Assembly (NCBI RefSeq): GCF_024448985.1
Contig: NZ_JAMOII010000004.1
Span: forward strand, 62,001 to 126,000
From: Stutzerimonas stutzeri
GTDB lineage: Bacteria; Pseudomonadota; Gammaproteobacteria; Pseudomonadales; Pseudomonadaceae
Reading direction: 5' to 3'
DNA length: 64,000 nucleotides
A program made the position numbers and the translations under genes. Positions 8,144-16,752 of the stretch are shown here, piece after piece (positions within the stretch are counted from its first letter, which is position 1; every line of letters begins with the position of its first letter). The notes beneath the pieces were generated by a model, which was not told the DNA's origin, did no database searches, and saw nothing but the letters and a program-made list of their open reading frames with translations.

Positions 8144-9223
8144 CTATTCAGCAAACGCTGATAAATCTAATACTTCCAAATTTACAGGCGTATTGGCTGA
8201 AACATCTCTCTTTACGCGACTGCCAAGTACTTGCTCAAGACATTTTGGGGGGGCTCCAAAACCGGGTCTTACACTGCGGACCGCATCGGCAGTAATAACT
8301 TCCCCGACCTTTAACGGCTTAACGAAATATAAAGAACGCCGAAACTGAGCATTGCTTTGCTCACTCGATTTTCGTCCATAGTCGATGCCACCCAGCGCAG
8401 CCCAGGCAGTTGCGCTGTCCCGACACAATGCCGCAAGATCTGTCGGCTCCAACGAAAAACTGTCGTCGGGACCGCCGCCGGTGCGGTCGAGAGTGAAATG
8501 CTTTTCTATAATAGAGGCGCCGAGGACTACGCTGGCTATTGCAGTTGTGTTGTCCAGCGTATGGTCCGACAGGCCCGTAACTAGTCCAAAACGCTGCATC
8601 ATGTCGGGAATAGTACGCAGGTTGTAGTCTTCAGCCGGAGCCGGGTAGCCACTGACACAGTGTAGGATGGCCAGCTCCTTGCAGCCGCCTTCGCGGGCCG
8701 CATCAATAGCCTCCTGAATTTCTTCCGCATCGGCCATACCGGTAGAGATGATCATCGGCTTGCCGGTGCTGGCGGCGTATTTGATCAGCGGCAGGTCGAC
8801 CGCCTCGAAGGAAGCAATCTTGTAGGCCGGCGAATTGAGGTCTTCCAGCAGATCGACGGCAGTACTGTCAAAGGGCGAACTGAAGATTGTTATACCAAGT
8901 TTGAGTGCATGCTCGAATAGCGGCTGATGCCACTCCCAGGGCATGTGAGCCTCTTGATAGAGCTGGTACAGGCTCTTTCCGTCCCACAGACCGCCATGAA
9001 TTTGAAACTCTTCGGAATCGCAGTTCAGCGTAATGGTGTCGGCAGTGTAAGTCTGTAATTTGATTGCATCGGCACCGGCCTTTTTTGCCGCCTCGATGAT
9101 CCGCAACGCGGTATCCAGCCTGCCGTTATGGTTAGCAGACAGCTCGGCGATGATATAAGGCGGCGTATCGCTGGCAATGCGGCGGCCGGCAATGCTGATA
9201 TTGGGAATGTTCGACATGGTCAT
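8144..9223 (-). CDS. pseI: Pseudaminic acid synthase
   Basis: Condenses 2,4-diacetamido-2,4,6-trideoxy-L-altrose with phosphoenolpyruvate to make pseudaminic acid in the cytoplasm. The 359 residues show the NeuB-type TIM barrel (AELSANHNG near the N-terminus, KLQTYTADTI, GLSDHTLDN, IIEKHFTLDR) and a C-terminal SAF/antifreeze domain (KPLKVGEVITADAVRSVRPG). ATG at 9223 (MTMSNIPNI) is used; the ATG at 9217 is equally possible. It follows pseH by 5 bases. NeuB (sialic acid) and LegI are the alternatives, but the companion pseB, C, F, G and H genes make PseI the clear choice. Confidence 0.93.
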   Translation of the reverse strand: MTMSNIPNISIAGRRIASDTPPYIIAELSANHNGRLDTALRIIEAAKKAGADAIKLQTYTADTITLNCDSEEFQIHGGLWDGKSLYQLYQEAHMPWEWHQPLFEHALKLGITIFSSPFDSTAVDLLEDLNSPAYKIASFEAVDLPLIKYAASTGKPMIISTGMADAEEIQEAIDAAREGGCKELAILHCVSGYPAPAEDYNLRTIPDMMQRFGLVTGLSDHTLDNTTAIASVVLGASIIEKHFTLDRTGGGPDDSFSLEPTDLAALCRDSATAWAALGGIDYGRKSSEQSNAQFRRSLYFVKPLKVGEVITADAVRSVRPGFGAPPKCLEQVLGSRVKRDVSANTPVNLEVLDLSAFAE

Positions 9224-9228
9224 TTTTC

Positions 9229-9744
9229 TCAGAGGTTTGCCTGCCACTCGTTCGCAAGCAGGCCAAAACACACAACGTCGTGGTAGCTCAGCCCATCGAA
9301 ATGGTGCTGGCGCAGGAGCCCTTCCTTTTGGAAGCCTAGAGTTTGATGAAAGCGGATGGAGCGCTCGTTGTAGATCATCGCCTGACCGCAGAGTTTGTGC
9401 ATCGCCGCCTTCGTGAAGGCATAGCGCAACGCGGCCAGGCCCAGCTGCCGCCCGGTGCCCTTGGGTGCATCAGGAGCGGCATAGAAGCCCCATTCGCCTA
9501 CCCCTCCGGGGGCGATCTGTTGGATTTTGACGAAACCGAACGGCATGGCGCCGCTTTCGAACACCAGCAGATGGAGCCCGGCGTCCCGCGAGGCTTTTTC
9601 GAACCAGCGAGCATGCTCTTCCAGCGAGATCTCGTGCTGGGTATACATATAGCGCCGGATGTCCGGATGATTGCGCCAAGCCAATACCTTTTCAAGATCG
9701 GCTGCGGTCATCGGTCGTACCCGCTGTTGAGGCACTAGGGTCAC
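9229..9744 (-). CDS. pseH: UDP-4-amino-4,6-dideoxy-N-acetyl-beta-L-altrosamine N-acetyltransferase
   Basis: GNAT-fold acetyltransferase of 171 residues that acetylates the 4-amino group of the UDP-altrosamine intermediate, third step of the pseudaminic pathway. The GNAT core is visible: VRPMTAADLEKVLAWRNHPDIRRYM at the start, GEWGFYAAPDAPKGTGRQLGLAAL for acetyl-CoA binding, and NERSIRFHQTLGFQKEGLLRQH at the end. The start is GTG at 9744, one base after the pseG stop, so translation is probably coupled. The position between pseG and pseI fixes the assignment better than sequence alone. Confidence 0.9.
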   Translation of the reverse strand: MTLVPQQRVRPMTAADLEKVLAWRNHPDIRRYMYTQHEISLEEHARWFEKASRDAGLHLLVFESGAMPFGFVKIQQIAPGGVGEWGFYAAPDAPKGTGRQLGLAALRYAFTKAAMHKLCGQAMIYNERSIRFHQTLGFQKEGLLRQHHFDGLSYHDVVCFGLLANEWQANL

Positions 9745-9745
9745 G

Positions 9746-10861
9746 TCAAGCCTCCAATAGCCGAGCGATAAGGTAAGCGCCCCGCCCCTCGACTATAGGC
9801 ATAGCGAGCTGACTCATGGTCTGGAGGGATATGATAGGTTCGGTCAAGGCAGAAAGATGGATAGGCAGGAGCTCGGCAATGTCCTGACGTCGTTCAATGA
9901 CCGACGCCGCTCCAGCCTTTTCGAGGCCTTGAGCGACCTGCCACTGATTGTTGGCCAGCACTATCATGATCGTCGGAAGGCCCAGGCAGCAACGCTCCCA
10001 TGAGGTAGCGCCTGCTGCGCCGACCGCCAGATCGCTATCGGCCATCAGTTGCGCCATATCGTTCACGCCGACCAGAACCCGAGTTGGCCAGGGCATTTCC
10101 CGGGCTAGCTGCTTCACCTCGGACAGCCAGGGTGCGGTAGCGCCCATGACCACGGTGACTCGGCAGTCCGCGGGGAGCGGACAGACGCGTAGAGCCATCA
10201 GCACTTGCCCGGTGGCATTGTCCTTGTCGACACCGCCCATGGTGATCAGCAATTGACGCAGCTGCGGCCTGGCGCGCCGCTGCAGGCTGTAGGCGCGCAG
10301 AGCGGCGAATTCAGGACGCAACAGTGCATATTGCGAACCGCATAGCATTTGGCAATTGCTGGGCACCCATGCTTGGTAGTCCTTGGCATCACGGCCAAAG
10401 GTCTGGTCGAGCAGCAGGTCGCACGCGTGAGCCCTGTCAGCCAAGTCGTCGATAACCATCAGCCGTCGGCAATGTGCTCTGAGGAGCAGCTCCCAGCGGG
10501 CATCCAATGCGTAGTGATCGACGATTAACCAGTCCGGCTGCAGCTCGGCAAGAATGGGCGCGCAGGCCTCGGCATCTTCGTCCTGGGTGGCCCCGAGCCA
10601 ATGACTGTGGACGGGGACCGGTTCATCGCCAATGGCAGTGAACTCAAGCGAGCTCGCTCCTGCAGATGCCGACGTTACCGGCAGGGCTTGGGCGGCATGC
10701 CCCTTGCTGCGAACTAAGTCAAGCAGGTTGCCTGGGTGCGCGCGGCAGATGAACACGCATGCCGCACCGCGGGCAGCAAGCGCATCGGCCAGGGTCAGAC
10801 AACGCATCACATGGCCGCTACCCATTTGCAACGAAGCATCAACACGAAAAGCAACCTTCAT
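9746..10861 (-). CDS. pseG: UDP-2,4-diacetamido-2,4,6-trideoxy-beta-L-altropyranose hydrolase
   Basis: Removes UDP from the diacetylated altrose intermediate before PseI acts. The enzyme has a MurG-like GT-B fold used as a hydrolase. The 371-residue product starts MKVAFRVDASLQMGSGHVMRC, with the GxGHxMR loop containing the catalytic His, and has a C-terminal sugar-nucleotide region (AVGAAGATSWERCCLGLPTIMI). ATG at 10861 lies two bases from the pseF stop. The longer upstream frame overlaps pseF and is not used. Length is slightly above the common size for the family because of a longer middle segment. Confidence 0.92.
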   Translation of the reverse strand: MKVAFRVDASLQMGSGHVMRCLTLADALAARGAACVFICRAHPGNLLDLVRSKGHAAQALPVTSASAGASSLEFTAIGDEPVPVHSHWLGATQDEDAEACAPILAELQPDWLIVDHYALDARWELLLRAHCRRLMVIDDLADRAHACDLLLDQTFGRDAKDYQAWVPSNCQMLCGSQYALLRPEFAALRAYSLQRRARPQLRQLLITMGGVDKDNATGQVLMALRVCPLPADCRVTVVMGATAPWLSEVKQLAREMPWPTRVLVGVNDMAQLMADSDLAVGAAGATSWERCCLGLPTIMIVLANNQWQVAQGLEKAGAASVIERRQDIAELLPIHLSALTEPIISLQTMSQLAMPIVEGRGAYLIARLLEA

Positions 10862-10863
10862 GG

Positions 10864-11562
10864 TCACTGCTCCGTCTGCCCTTGCATTGCCTTGAACAGC
10901 CACTCGGCGCGCACCCAGTCTTCGGGGGTATCGATATCCTGAACACGATGGCGTGGCAGCAGGACCGGCGCTGAATGCGAGCCGAAAACAGGCTTACCTT
11001 CCAGCCACGCGCTGACACGCCCCCAATAGAACTGTCCCGCGTCATGGTAGGCCTCTTCTAAATCCTGAGAGCGAGTATTGCAATGCTCAGGCTGGAGCAT
11101 GCTCACACGACCTTCATGAGTAATGCGTATCGCGCGCTGGACCGGAAAAGCATAGCTGGTGACCGAGAAGGCGTAATCACAATGGCTTTCACCCAGCACC
11201 TGTAACCCTCGGCGGATATCTTCACCACTTATGAAGGGCGCGGTGGCATAGATACAGCACACCTGCTGCGGGCACTCACCGTTGGCGAGCAGCCACTCGA
11301 TTGCATGACGAATGACCGGGACGGTCCCAGTATGGTCATCGGAAAGTTCAGGCGGACGCATGAAAGGTACTTCAGCGCCATGGTTGCAGGAGATTTCAGC
11401 GATTTCAGCATCGTCGGTCGAGACGATGACCCGGTCAAAGCAGCCGCTTTCCAGCGCAGCTTCGATCGAGCGGGCAATCATCGGCTTGCCGCAGAACGAC
11501 TTGACGTTCTTACGCGGGATACGCTTGCTGCCGCCGCGGGCGGGTATCATCGCCACTCTCAC
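10864..11562 (-). CDS. pseF: Pseudaminic acid cytidylyltransferase
   Basis: Activates pseudaminic acid to CMP-Pse. The 232-residue product belongs to the CMP-sialate synthetase family: MIPARGGSKRIPRKN (nucleotide loop) at residues 5-19, VSTDDAEIAEI, YATAPFISGEDIRRGL, and the C-terminal DIDTPEDW. The start is GTG at 11562, which overlaps the pseC stop in a GTGA junction. The ATG five codons into the protein would cut the first beta strand. CMP-legionaminate or CMP-neuraminate synthetases are relatives, but the flanking genes point to Pse. Confidence 0.93.
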   Translation of the reverse strand: MRVAMIPARGGSKRIPRKNVKSFCGKPMIARSIEAALESGCFDRVIVSTDDAEIAEISCNHGAEVPFMRPPELSDDHTGTVPVIRHAIEWLLANGECPQQVCCIYATAPFISGEDIRRGLQVLGESHCDYAFSVTSYAFPVQRAIRITHEGRVSMLQPEHCNTRSQDLEEAYHDAGQFYWGRVSAWLEGKPVFGSHSAPVLLPRHRVQDIDTPEDWVRAEWLFKAMQGQTEQ

Positions 11563-12719
11563 GAGGCGATCACCTGGCGTACCGCGGCAACCACCTCGTC
11601 CTGCTGATCCTCGCTCATGGTCTGGAACATTGGCAGGCTGATGGCCTCGGCGTAATAGCATTCGGCCTCAGGGAAATTCCCGACCTGGAAGCCCATGCGC
11701 TGGTAGTACGGCTGAGTATGTACCGGGATGTAGTGCAGGTTGACGCCAATGCCCAGCTCGCGCAGCAACTCGAATACCTGCCTATGAGTCTTGTCGATCT
11801 TTTCCTGCTGCAGGCGAATGACGTAGAGGTGCAGGCCAGAGTAGCTGTCCGGATGCTGCCAGGGCGTGGTGATCGGCAAACCGGCCAGCAGTTCGTCATA
11901 ACGCCGGGCCAACTGATGGCGGCGCGCAACATAGTGGTCCAGGCGCTCCATCTGGGTTACGCCCAGCGCAGCCTGCAGCTCCGTCATGCGGTAGTTGAAG
12001 CCGAGGTCGATCTGCTGGTAATACCAGGGCCCATCGGCATCGTGGGTCATCAGTGCCGGATCGCGAGTGATGCCATGACTGCGCAGCAGAGCCATCTTGC
12101 CGGCCAATTCCGCATCGTTGGTCAGCGCCATCCCGCCCTCCGCGGTGGTGATGATCTTTACCGGGTGGAAGCTGAACACCGTGATGTCGCTATAGCTGCA
12201 GTTGCCGATGAATTCGCCGCGGTATTTGCCTCCGATGGCGTGCGAAGCATCCTCGATGACCTTGCACCCGTAGCGATGGGCTAGTTCGTGGATTGCCTGC
12301 ATATCGCAGGGTTGCCCACACAGATGCACGGCGACCACCACTTTGGGCAGCTTGCCGTCGCGCTCGGCCTGCTCCAGCTTATGAGCCAAGGCTTTGGGGC
12401 AGAGGTTATAGGTGCGCGGATCAATATCGACGAAGTCGACCTGAGCGCCACAGTAAAGGCCGCAGTTGGCCGAGGCAACGAAAGTGATCGGCGTTGTCCA
12501 CAGGCAGTCATCGGGACCAAGCCCCAGAGCCAGGCAGGCAATGTGCAACGCCGAGGTAGCACTGTTCACAGCCAGCGCATGGCGAGCACCTACATACTCC
12601 GCCACGGCTTGCTCGAAGCGCGGCACCATCGGTCCCTGAGTGAGGAAGTCTGATTGCAGCACAGTCACCACCGCGTCGATATCGGCCTGGGTGATGTCTT
12701 GACGGCCGTAGGGAATCAT
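11559..12719 (-). CDS. pseC: UDP-4-amino-4,6-dideoxy-N-acetyl-beta-L-altrosamine transaminase
   Basis: PLP-dependent sugar aminotransferase of the DegT/DnrJ/EryC1 family, second step of the pathway, installing the 4-amino group with glutamate as donor. The 386 residues start MIPYGRQDITQADIDAV. The N-terminal LTQGPMVPRFE, the PLP-phosphate site VNSATSALHIA at 51-61, the catalytic Asp in VIEDASHAIGG and the Schiff-base Lys188 in SFHPVKIITTAEGG are all present. ATG at 12719 lies 3 bases after pseB, and the 3' end overlaps pseF by 4 bases. Confidence 0.95.
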   Translation of the reverse strand: MIPYGRQDITQADIDAVVTVLQSDFLTQGPMVPRFEQAVAEYVGARHALAVNSATSALHIACLALGLGPDDCLWTTPITFVASANCGLYCGAQVDFVDIDPRTYNLCPKALAHKLEQAERDGKLPKVVVAVHLCGQPCDMQAIHELAHRYGCKVIEDASHAIGGKYRGEFIGNCSYSDITVFSFHPVKIITTAEGGMALTNDAELAGKMALLRSHGITRDPALMTHDADGPWYYQQIDLGFNYRMTELQAALGVTQMERLDHYVARRHQLARRYDELLAGLPITTPWQHPDSYSGLHLYVIRLQQEKIDKTHRQVFELLRELGIGVNLHYIPVHTQPYYQRMGFQVGNFPEAECYYAEAISLPMFQTMSEDQQDEVVAAVRQVIAS

Positions 12720-12722
12720 CGC

Positions 12723-13721
12723 TCAGATGCTCCCGATTTTTTCGCAATGGGCGTCGATCCAGGCCTGCAAATCGGCGTCGCTCATCCACTCGCTGTTGTT
12801 GTCACTGGCATAGACGAAGCCTTCGGGGACCTTCTTGCCATCCTTGATACGCTTCGGGCAGGTGGCCCAACTGTGAATGGTCGGCAGAATTTTAAAGTGC
12901 TCGGGATACTCGTACGTGTAGTAGGCATCCTCCGCGCTGATCATCTGCTCATGCAGTTTCTCGCCCGGGCGAATACCGATGATCTCATGCTGTGCCTCGG
13001 GAGCCACAACGCGGGCCAGATCCGTCACTTTCATTGACGGAATCTTCTTCACGTAGATCTCGCCGCCTTCCATGTCCTCGAACGCATGCCAAACCAGCTC
13101 GACGCCCTGCTCAAGCGAGATCATAAAACGCGTCATGCGCTCGTCGGTGATCGGCAGCACGCCCTTGTCTTTGATGGACATGAAGAAAGGAATGACCGAA
13201 CCGCGCGATCCCATGACGTTGCCATAGCGCACTACAGAAAAGCGGGTGCCATGCTCCCCGGAATAAGAGTTACCGGCGACAAACAGCTTGTCGGAGGCCA
13301 GCTTGGTAGCGCCGTATAGGTTGATTGGACTGCTGGCTTTGTCAGTGGAGAGGGCGACCACCCCCTTGACGCCTTTATCGATGCAGGCGTCGATCAGGTT
13401 CATGGCGCCGTCAACATTGGTCTTGACGCACTCGAAGGGGTTGTATTCAGCGGTCGGCACGATCTTGGTTGCTGCCGCATGCACCACGTAGTCGACGCCA
13501 TCCAGCGCACGGTAGAGACGGTCCTTGTCACGCACGTCGCCGATGAAGAAGCGCACACGCTTGTCGCCCTCAAACTTCTTGGCCATGTCCCACTGCTTCA
13601 TCTCGTCACGAGAAAAGATGATGATTTTTTTGGGGTTGTACTTGGCGAGGGTCATCGGCACGAAGGTGTTGCCGAACGAGCCGGTGCCACCGGTAACAAG
13701 GATGACCTTATCTCTCAACAT
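12723..13721 (-). CDS. pseB: UDP-N-acetylglucosamine 4,6-dehydratase (inverting)
   Basis: First enzyme of pseudaminic acid synthesis, converting UDP-GlcNAc to the 4-keto-6-deoxy-L-arabino-hexose by C5 inversion. The 332 residues are an extended short-chain dehydrogenase with the NADP motif GGTGSFG near residue 10, the TDKASSP segment containing the catalytic Asp and Lys, and NLYGATK for the Tyr-xxx-Lys motif. ATG at 13721 is chosen because AGGTGA stands 6 bases before it; an in-frame GTG at 13730 is the alternative. It stands first of the six pse genes. Confidence 0.95.
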   Translation of the reverse strand: MLRDKVILVTGGTGSFGNTFVPMTLAKYNPKKIIIFSRDEMKQWDMAKKFEGDKRVRFFIGDVRDKDRLYRALDGVDYVVHAAATKIVPTAEYNPFECVKTNVDGAMNLIDACIDKGVKGVVALSTDKASSPINLYGATKLASDKLFVAGNSYSGEHGTRFSVVRYGNVMGSRGSVIPFFMSIKDKGVLPITDERMTRFMISLEQGVELVWHAFEDMEGGEIYVKKIPSMKVTDLARVVAPEAQHEIIGIRPGEKLHEQMISAEDAYYTYEYPEHFKILPTIHSWATCPKRIKDGKKVPEGFVYASDNNSEWMSDADLQAWIDAHCEKIGSI

Positions 13722-13730
13722 ACTGTTCAC

Positions 13731-14828
13731 CTAATTAAGAAAGCTGGCGGATATAGCTTCGGCGACCCGCTGGTTGGCCAAACGATCTCGCTTGCCAAAT
13801 ACCCACGAGAAATAACCCTGACGCCGCCGTGCGCGATCGTCTCGCTCCACAAAAGCTCTTTCGATAGAAGAGGAAAGATCCACCCCTTCTTCATTTATAA
13901 ATACCGAGGGTCCGCAGTCGTAAAGCGTCAACAACTGATCCATGTCGCCAGGGTGCATCCCCTCGTCACGCCCCATTTGGGCCAATACTTCTCGCGAAAA
14001 CTGGGGGGTCTCGATTAACAGCTGCGGCACATCGTAGAACAGAGACTCCTCGGCAGGGGAGTTGGCATCCGACACCATCAGATCAGCCACCGACAGGAGC
14101 GTGGAAAGCGGATAGGACGTCAGATCCAGCAATGTATGCGGGCGCCTCTTAGCCAGGGCCGCCACTCGGCGGAAGCTATCGCGGTCCTTGGCACGTGAAG
14201 TCAATGCCTGGCTGGGATGAGGCCGCAAGATGAGATTGAACTGCGCGGGAGTGTTCTGCACCAAGCTCTCTGCCAGCAAATCCCATGACCCAACGCCACG
14301 ACGACTCGGCGTAAAAAGTATGGTTTGCCGGTCAGGCGCCAAGCCCAAGTCAAGCAGCACGGATTCGCGCTGCTCTGGAGACTTCTCTGGGAACTCGCAA
14401 AACGGAAGAAATCCTGTAGCAGCGGTATTGACCTCTACCTGATCGGCAAACCGGTTAATCATTTGCTGCATACGCGGCCCAATCACACATAGCAGGTCGA
14501 AGTGCGCATTGCTCAGAAAGGCATCCTTGCTCAGCAACATGTAGGTGCCATGAAAAACGGTACATTTCTTCGACGCGTAGGGCTTCAGGAAACTGCGATA
14601 CGGCGACCCGGTAACGATTACATCGGCCTCGCTCATCATTCGGTTACCCGCTGCCAATCGCCCCAGCCACCTCGAATAACGAGCCTGCTCAAGCTGCGGG
14701 TAAAGCTTGCGCGTGGCCGCCAACGTAGTGCGACGATTGGAAATAAATGTGCCAGGCAACAATGTGGCCACCTGCGCTAGATGAGGAACGGCCTGGAACA
14801 TCTTAGAGAAATAGACAATATGGTTCAC
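13731..14828 (-). CDS. CDP-glycerol glycerophosphotransferase-like / GT-B transferase
   Basis: 365 residues of a GT-B-like protein resembling the Glyphos_transf family (PF04464): TVFHGTYMLLS (N-domain His), an ILFTPSRRG strand, LILRPHPSQAL, then LMVSDANSPAEESLFYDVPQLLIETP, which is the conserved C-domain SD-S--E-L pattern. Such enzymes move polyol phosphates or sugars onto lipid-linked acceptors. It starts with GTG at 14828, 48 bases after wapO, and runs into pseB with a 9-base gap, so it is co-transcribed with the pse genes. The substrate is unknown; pseudaminic acid transfer is a guess from context only. Confidence 0.65.
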   Translation of the reverse strand: MNHIVYFSKMFQAVPHLAQVATLLPGTFISNRRTTLAATRKLYPQLEQARYSRWLGRLAAGNRMMSEADVIVTGSPYRSFLKPYASKKCTVFHGTYMLLSKDAFLSNAHFDLLCVIGPRMQQMINRFADQVEVNTAATGFLPFCEFPEKSPEQRESVLLDLGLAPDRQTILFTPSRRGVGSWDLLAESLVQNTPAQFNLILRPHPSQALTSRAKDRDSFRRVAALAKRRPHTLLDLTSYPLSTLLSVADLMVSDANSPAEESLFYDVPQLLIETPQFSREVLAQMGRDEGMHPGDMDQLLTLYDCGPSVFINEEGVDLSSSIERAFVERDDRARRRQGYFSWVFGKRDRLANQRVAEAISASFLN

Positions 14829-14876
14829 GCGTCCTTACCTTCGCTCACAAGCAGGGGCAGCGAACACCAGCGTGCC

Positions 14877-16631
14877 TCAGAGCTGGTCATACCACTCCTT
14901 GTCACCCTTGAGCACGAGAATATCCTCCATGATCAGATACTGCAGATCCGAGCCATAGAACATATTCAACGCATCGGTCGGCGAGCAAATCATGGGTTCG
15001 CCGCGGCGGTTGAGTGAAGTATTGAGCGAGACGCCGTTGCCGGTGAGCTTTTCCAGCTCCAGCATCAGGTCGTACCAGCGCGGGTTGTGGCGTCGCTCTA
15101 GGACCTGGGCGCGGGAGGTGCCGTCTTCGTGGACGACTTCGCTGACGCGCTCCTTCCACTCGTCATTGACTTCGAAAGTGAAAGTCATAAACGGGCTGGG
15201 ATGGTCGACCTTGAGCATCTGCTCAGCCACTGTGTCGAGCATTGACGGACAGAAAGGCCTCCAACGCTCACGGAATTTGATCTGTTCATTGATGCGGTCG
15301 GCCACCCCCGGAATGCTGGGACAGCCGATGATAGAGCGGCCGCCGAGGGCGCGCGGACCGAATTCCATACGTCCCTGGAACCAGGCGACCGGATTGCCGT
15401 CAACCATGATTTTCGCAATGCGCTCGGGGACGTTTTCAATCTTCTGCCAAACCGGCTTGCTCGGGTGGCGTGCGCAGGCAGCGATGACGTCTTCGTTGGA
15501 GTAAGACGGGCCGAGATAGACGTGTTCCATCTTTTCTACCGGTACGCCGCGCTGATGCGAGACGTAGGCGGCGGCGCCGACGGCAGTGCCGGCATCACCG
15601 GAGGCGGGCTGGACGAACAGCTCTTTCACCTCGTCGCGGGCGATGATCTTCTGGTTCAGCTTGACGTTGAGCGCGCAACCTCCGGCAAACGCGATCTTGC
15701 CTGTCTCGCGAATGATGTCGCCCAGGTAGTAGTCCATCATCTGCAGCGCGAGCTTTTCGAATAGCGCCTGCATGGCGGCCGCGTAATGGATGTAGGGATC
15801 GTCGGCGATATCGCCTTCACGCTTGGGGCCCAGCCACTCGATCAACTTGGGCGAGAAGTAGTAGCCCTTACCCTTCTCTTTGTAGCGACGGAAGCCGATG
15901 ACGTTGGCGTAATCGGTGTTGATGATCAGCTCGCCGTTCTCGAACTTGGCCAGGCGGGAAAAGTCATACTTGGCGGCATCGCCATAGGGCGCCATGCCCA
16001 TCACCTTGAATTCACCGTCGAGCATCTCGAAACCGAGGTATTCGGTGATCGCGCCGTACAGCCCGCCCAAGGAATCCGGATCGTAGAACTCCTTGATCTT
16101 GTGGATCTTGCCGTTCTCGCCCCAGCCGAAGAAGGTAGTGGCGTACTCGCCCTTGCCGTCGATGCCGAGAATCGCGGTCTTCTCGGTGAAGCCCGAGCAA
16201 TGGTAGGCACTGGAGGCGTGTGCCAGGTGATGCTCGACCGGCTGCAGCTTGACCTTTTTCAGATCGAAGCCGAGCTGCTGCAGGCACCACTCGATGCGCT
16301 TCTTGTAGCGGTGGTAGCGACGGTTGCCCATGAGAATGGCGTCCAGCGCGCGGTCCGGCGCGTACCAGTAGCGCTTGGCATAGTGCCAGCGGGCCTTATC
16401 GAAGATGCTGATGGGGGCGAAGGGAATCGCCACCACATCGACGTCGCTCGGCTTGATACCGGCCTGCTCCAGGCAGAACTTGGCCGACTCGTAGGGCATG
16501 CGGTTCTTGGCATGCTTGTCGCGCACGAAGCGCTCTTCTTCGACGGCGGCGATCAGTTTGCCGTCGATATAAAGGGCGGCGGAAGGATCATGACTGAGGG
16601 CGCCGGAAAGGCCGAGAATCGTCAATGCCAC
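14877..16631 (-). CDS. wapO: LPS core carbamoyltransferase (NodU/CmcH family)
   Basis: Carbamoylates a core heptose (O-7 of HepII in P. aeruginosa) using carbamoyl phosphate and ATP. The 584 residues contain both family domains. The N-terminal domain starts ILGLSGALSHDPSAAL and carries HHLAHASSAYHCSGF with the metal-binding His cluster, then LGIDGKGEYAT. The C-terminal domain includes AFAGGCALNVKLN, GRMEFGPRALGGRSIIG and FCPSML. The start is GTG at 16631 (MALTILG). A 100-base gap filled by the AAGCT repeat separates it from the preceding kinase-like gene. Gene order matches the wapO position of P. aeruginosa. Confidence 0.9.
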   Translation of the reverse strand: MALTILGLSGALSHDPSAALYIDGKLIAAVEEERFVRDKHAKNRMPYESAKFCLEQAGIKPSDVDVVAIPFAPISIFDKARWHYAKRYWYAPDRALDAILMGNRRYHRYKKRIEWCLQQLGFDLKKVKLQPVEHHLAHASSAYHCSGFTEKTAILGIDGKGEYATTFFGWGENGKIHKIKEFYDPDSLGGLYGAITEYLGFEMLDGEFKVMGMAPYGDAAKYDFSRLAKFENGELIINTDYANVIGFRRYKEKGKGYYFSPKLIEWLGPKREGDIADDPYIHYAAAMQALFEKLALQMMDYYLGDIIRETGKIAFAGGCALNVKLNQKIIARDEVKELFVQPASGDAGTAVGAAAYVSHQRGVPVEKMEHVYLGPSYSNEDVIAACARHPSKPVWQKIENVPERIAKIMVDGNPVAWFQGRMEFGPRALGGRSIIGCPSIPGVADRINEQIKFRERWRPFCPSMLDTVAEQMLKVDHPSPFMTFTFEVNDEWKERVSEVVHEDGTSRAQVLERRHNPRWYDLMLELEKLTGNGVSLNTSLNRRGEPMICSPTDALNMFYGSDLQYLIMEDILVLKGDKEWYDQL

Positions 16632-16652
16632 GGTTGTAAAGCCTCTTAAAAG

Positions 16653-16752
16653 CAGCTCGAAGCTTGAAGCCGGAAGCTCGAAGCAACAGCGAATATGTCT
16701 AGTTCAACCCCGCAGGGCTTTTCTTCCAGCTTCAAGCTTCTGGCTTCAAGCT
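16653..16752. repeat. AAGCTTGAAGC-type inverted repeat, left arm 16653-16685 and right arm 16723-16752
   Basis: The left arm is a run of GAAGC/GCTCGAAG units (AGCTCGAAGCTTGAAGCC and onward). The right arm is the complement type (CTTCCAGCTTCAAGCTTCTG and onward). They can fold into a long imperfect hairpin. The right arm reaches into the end of the upstream kinase-like gene and encodes its last residues. The same family recurs near 23.6, 46.6 and 49.6-49.7 kb. Confidence 0.75.
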
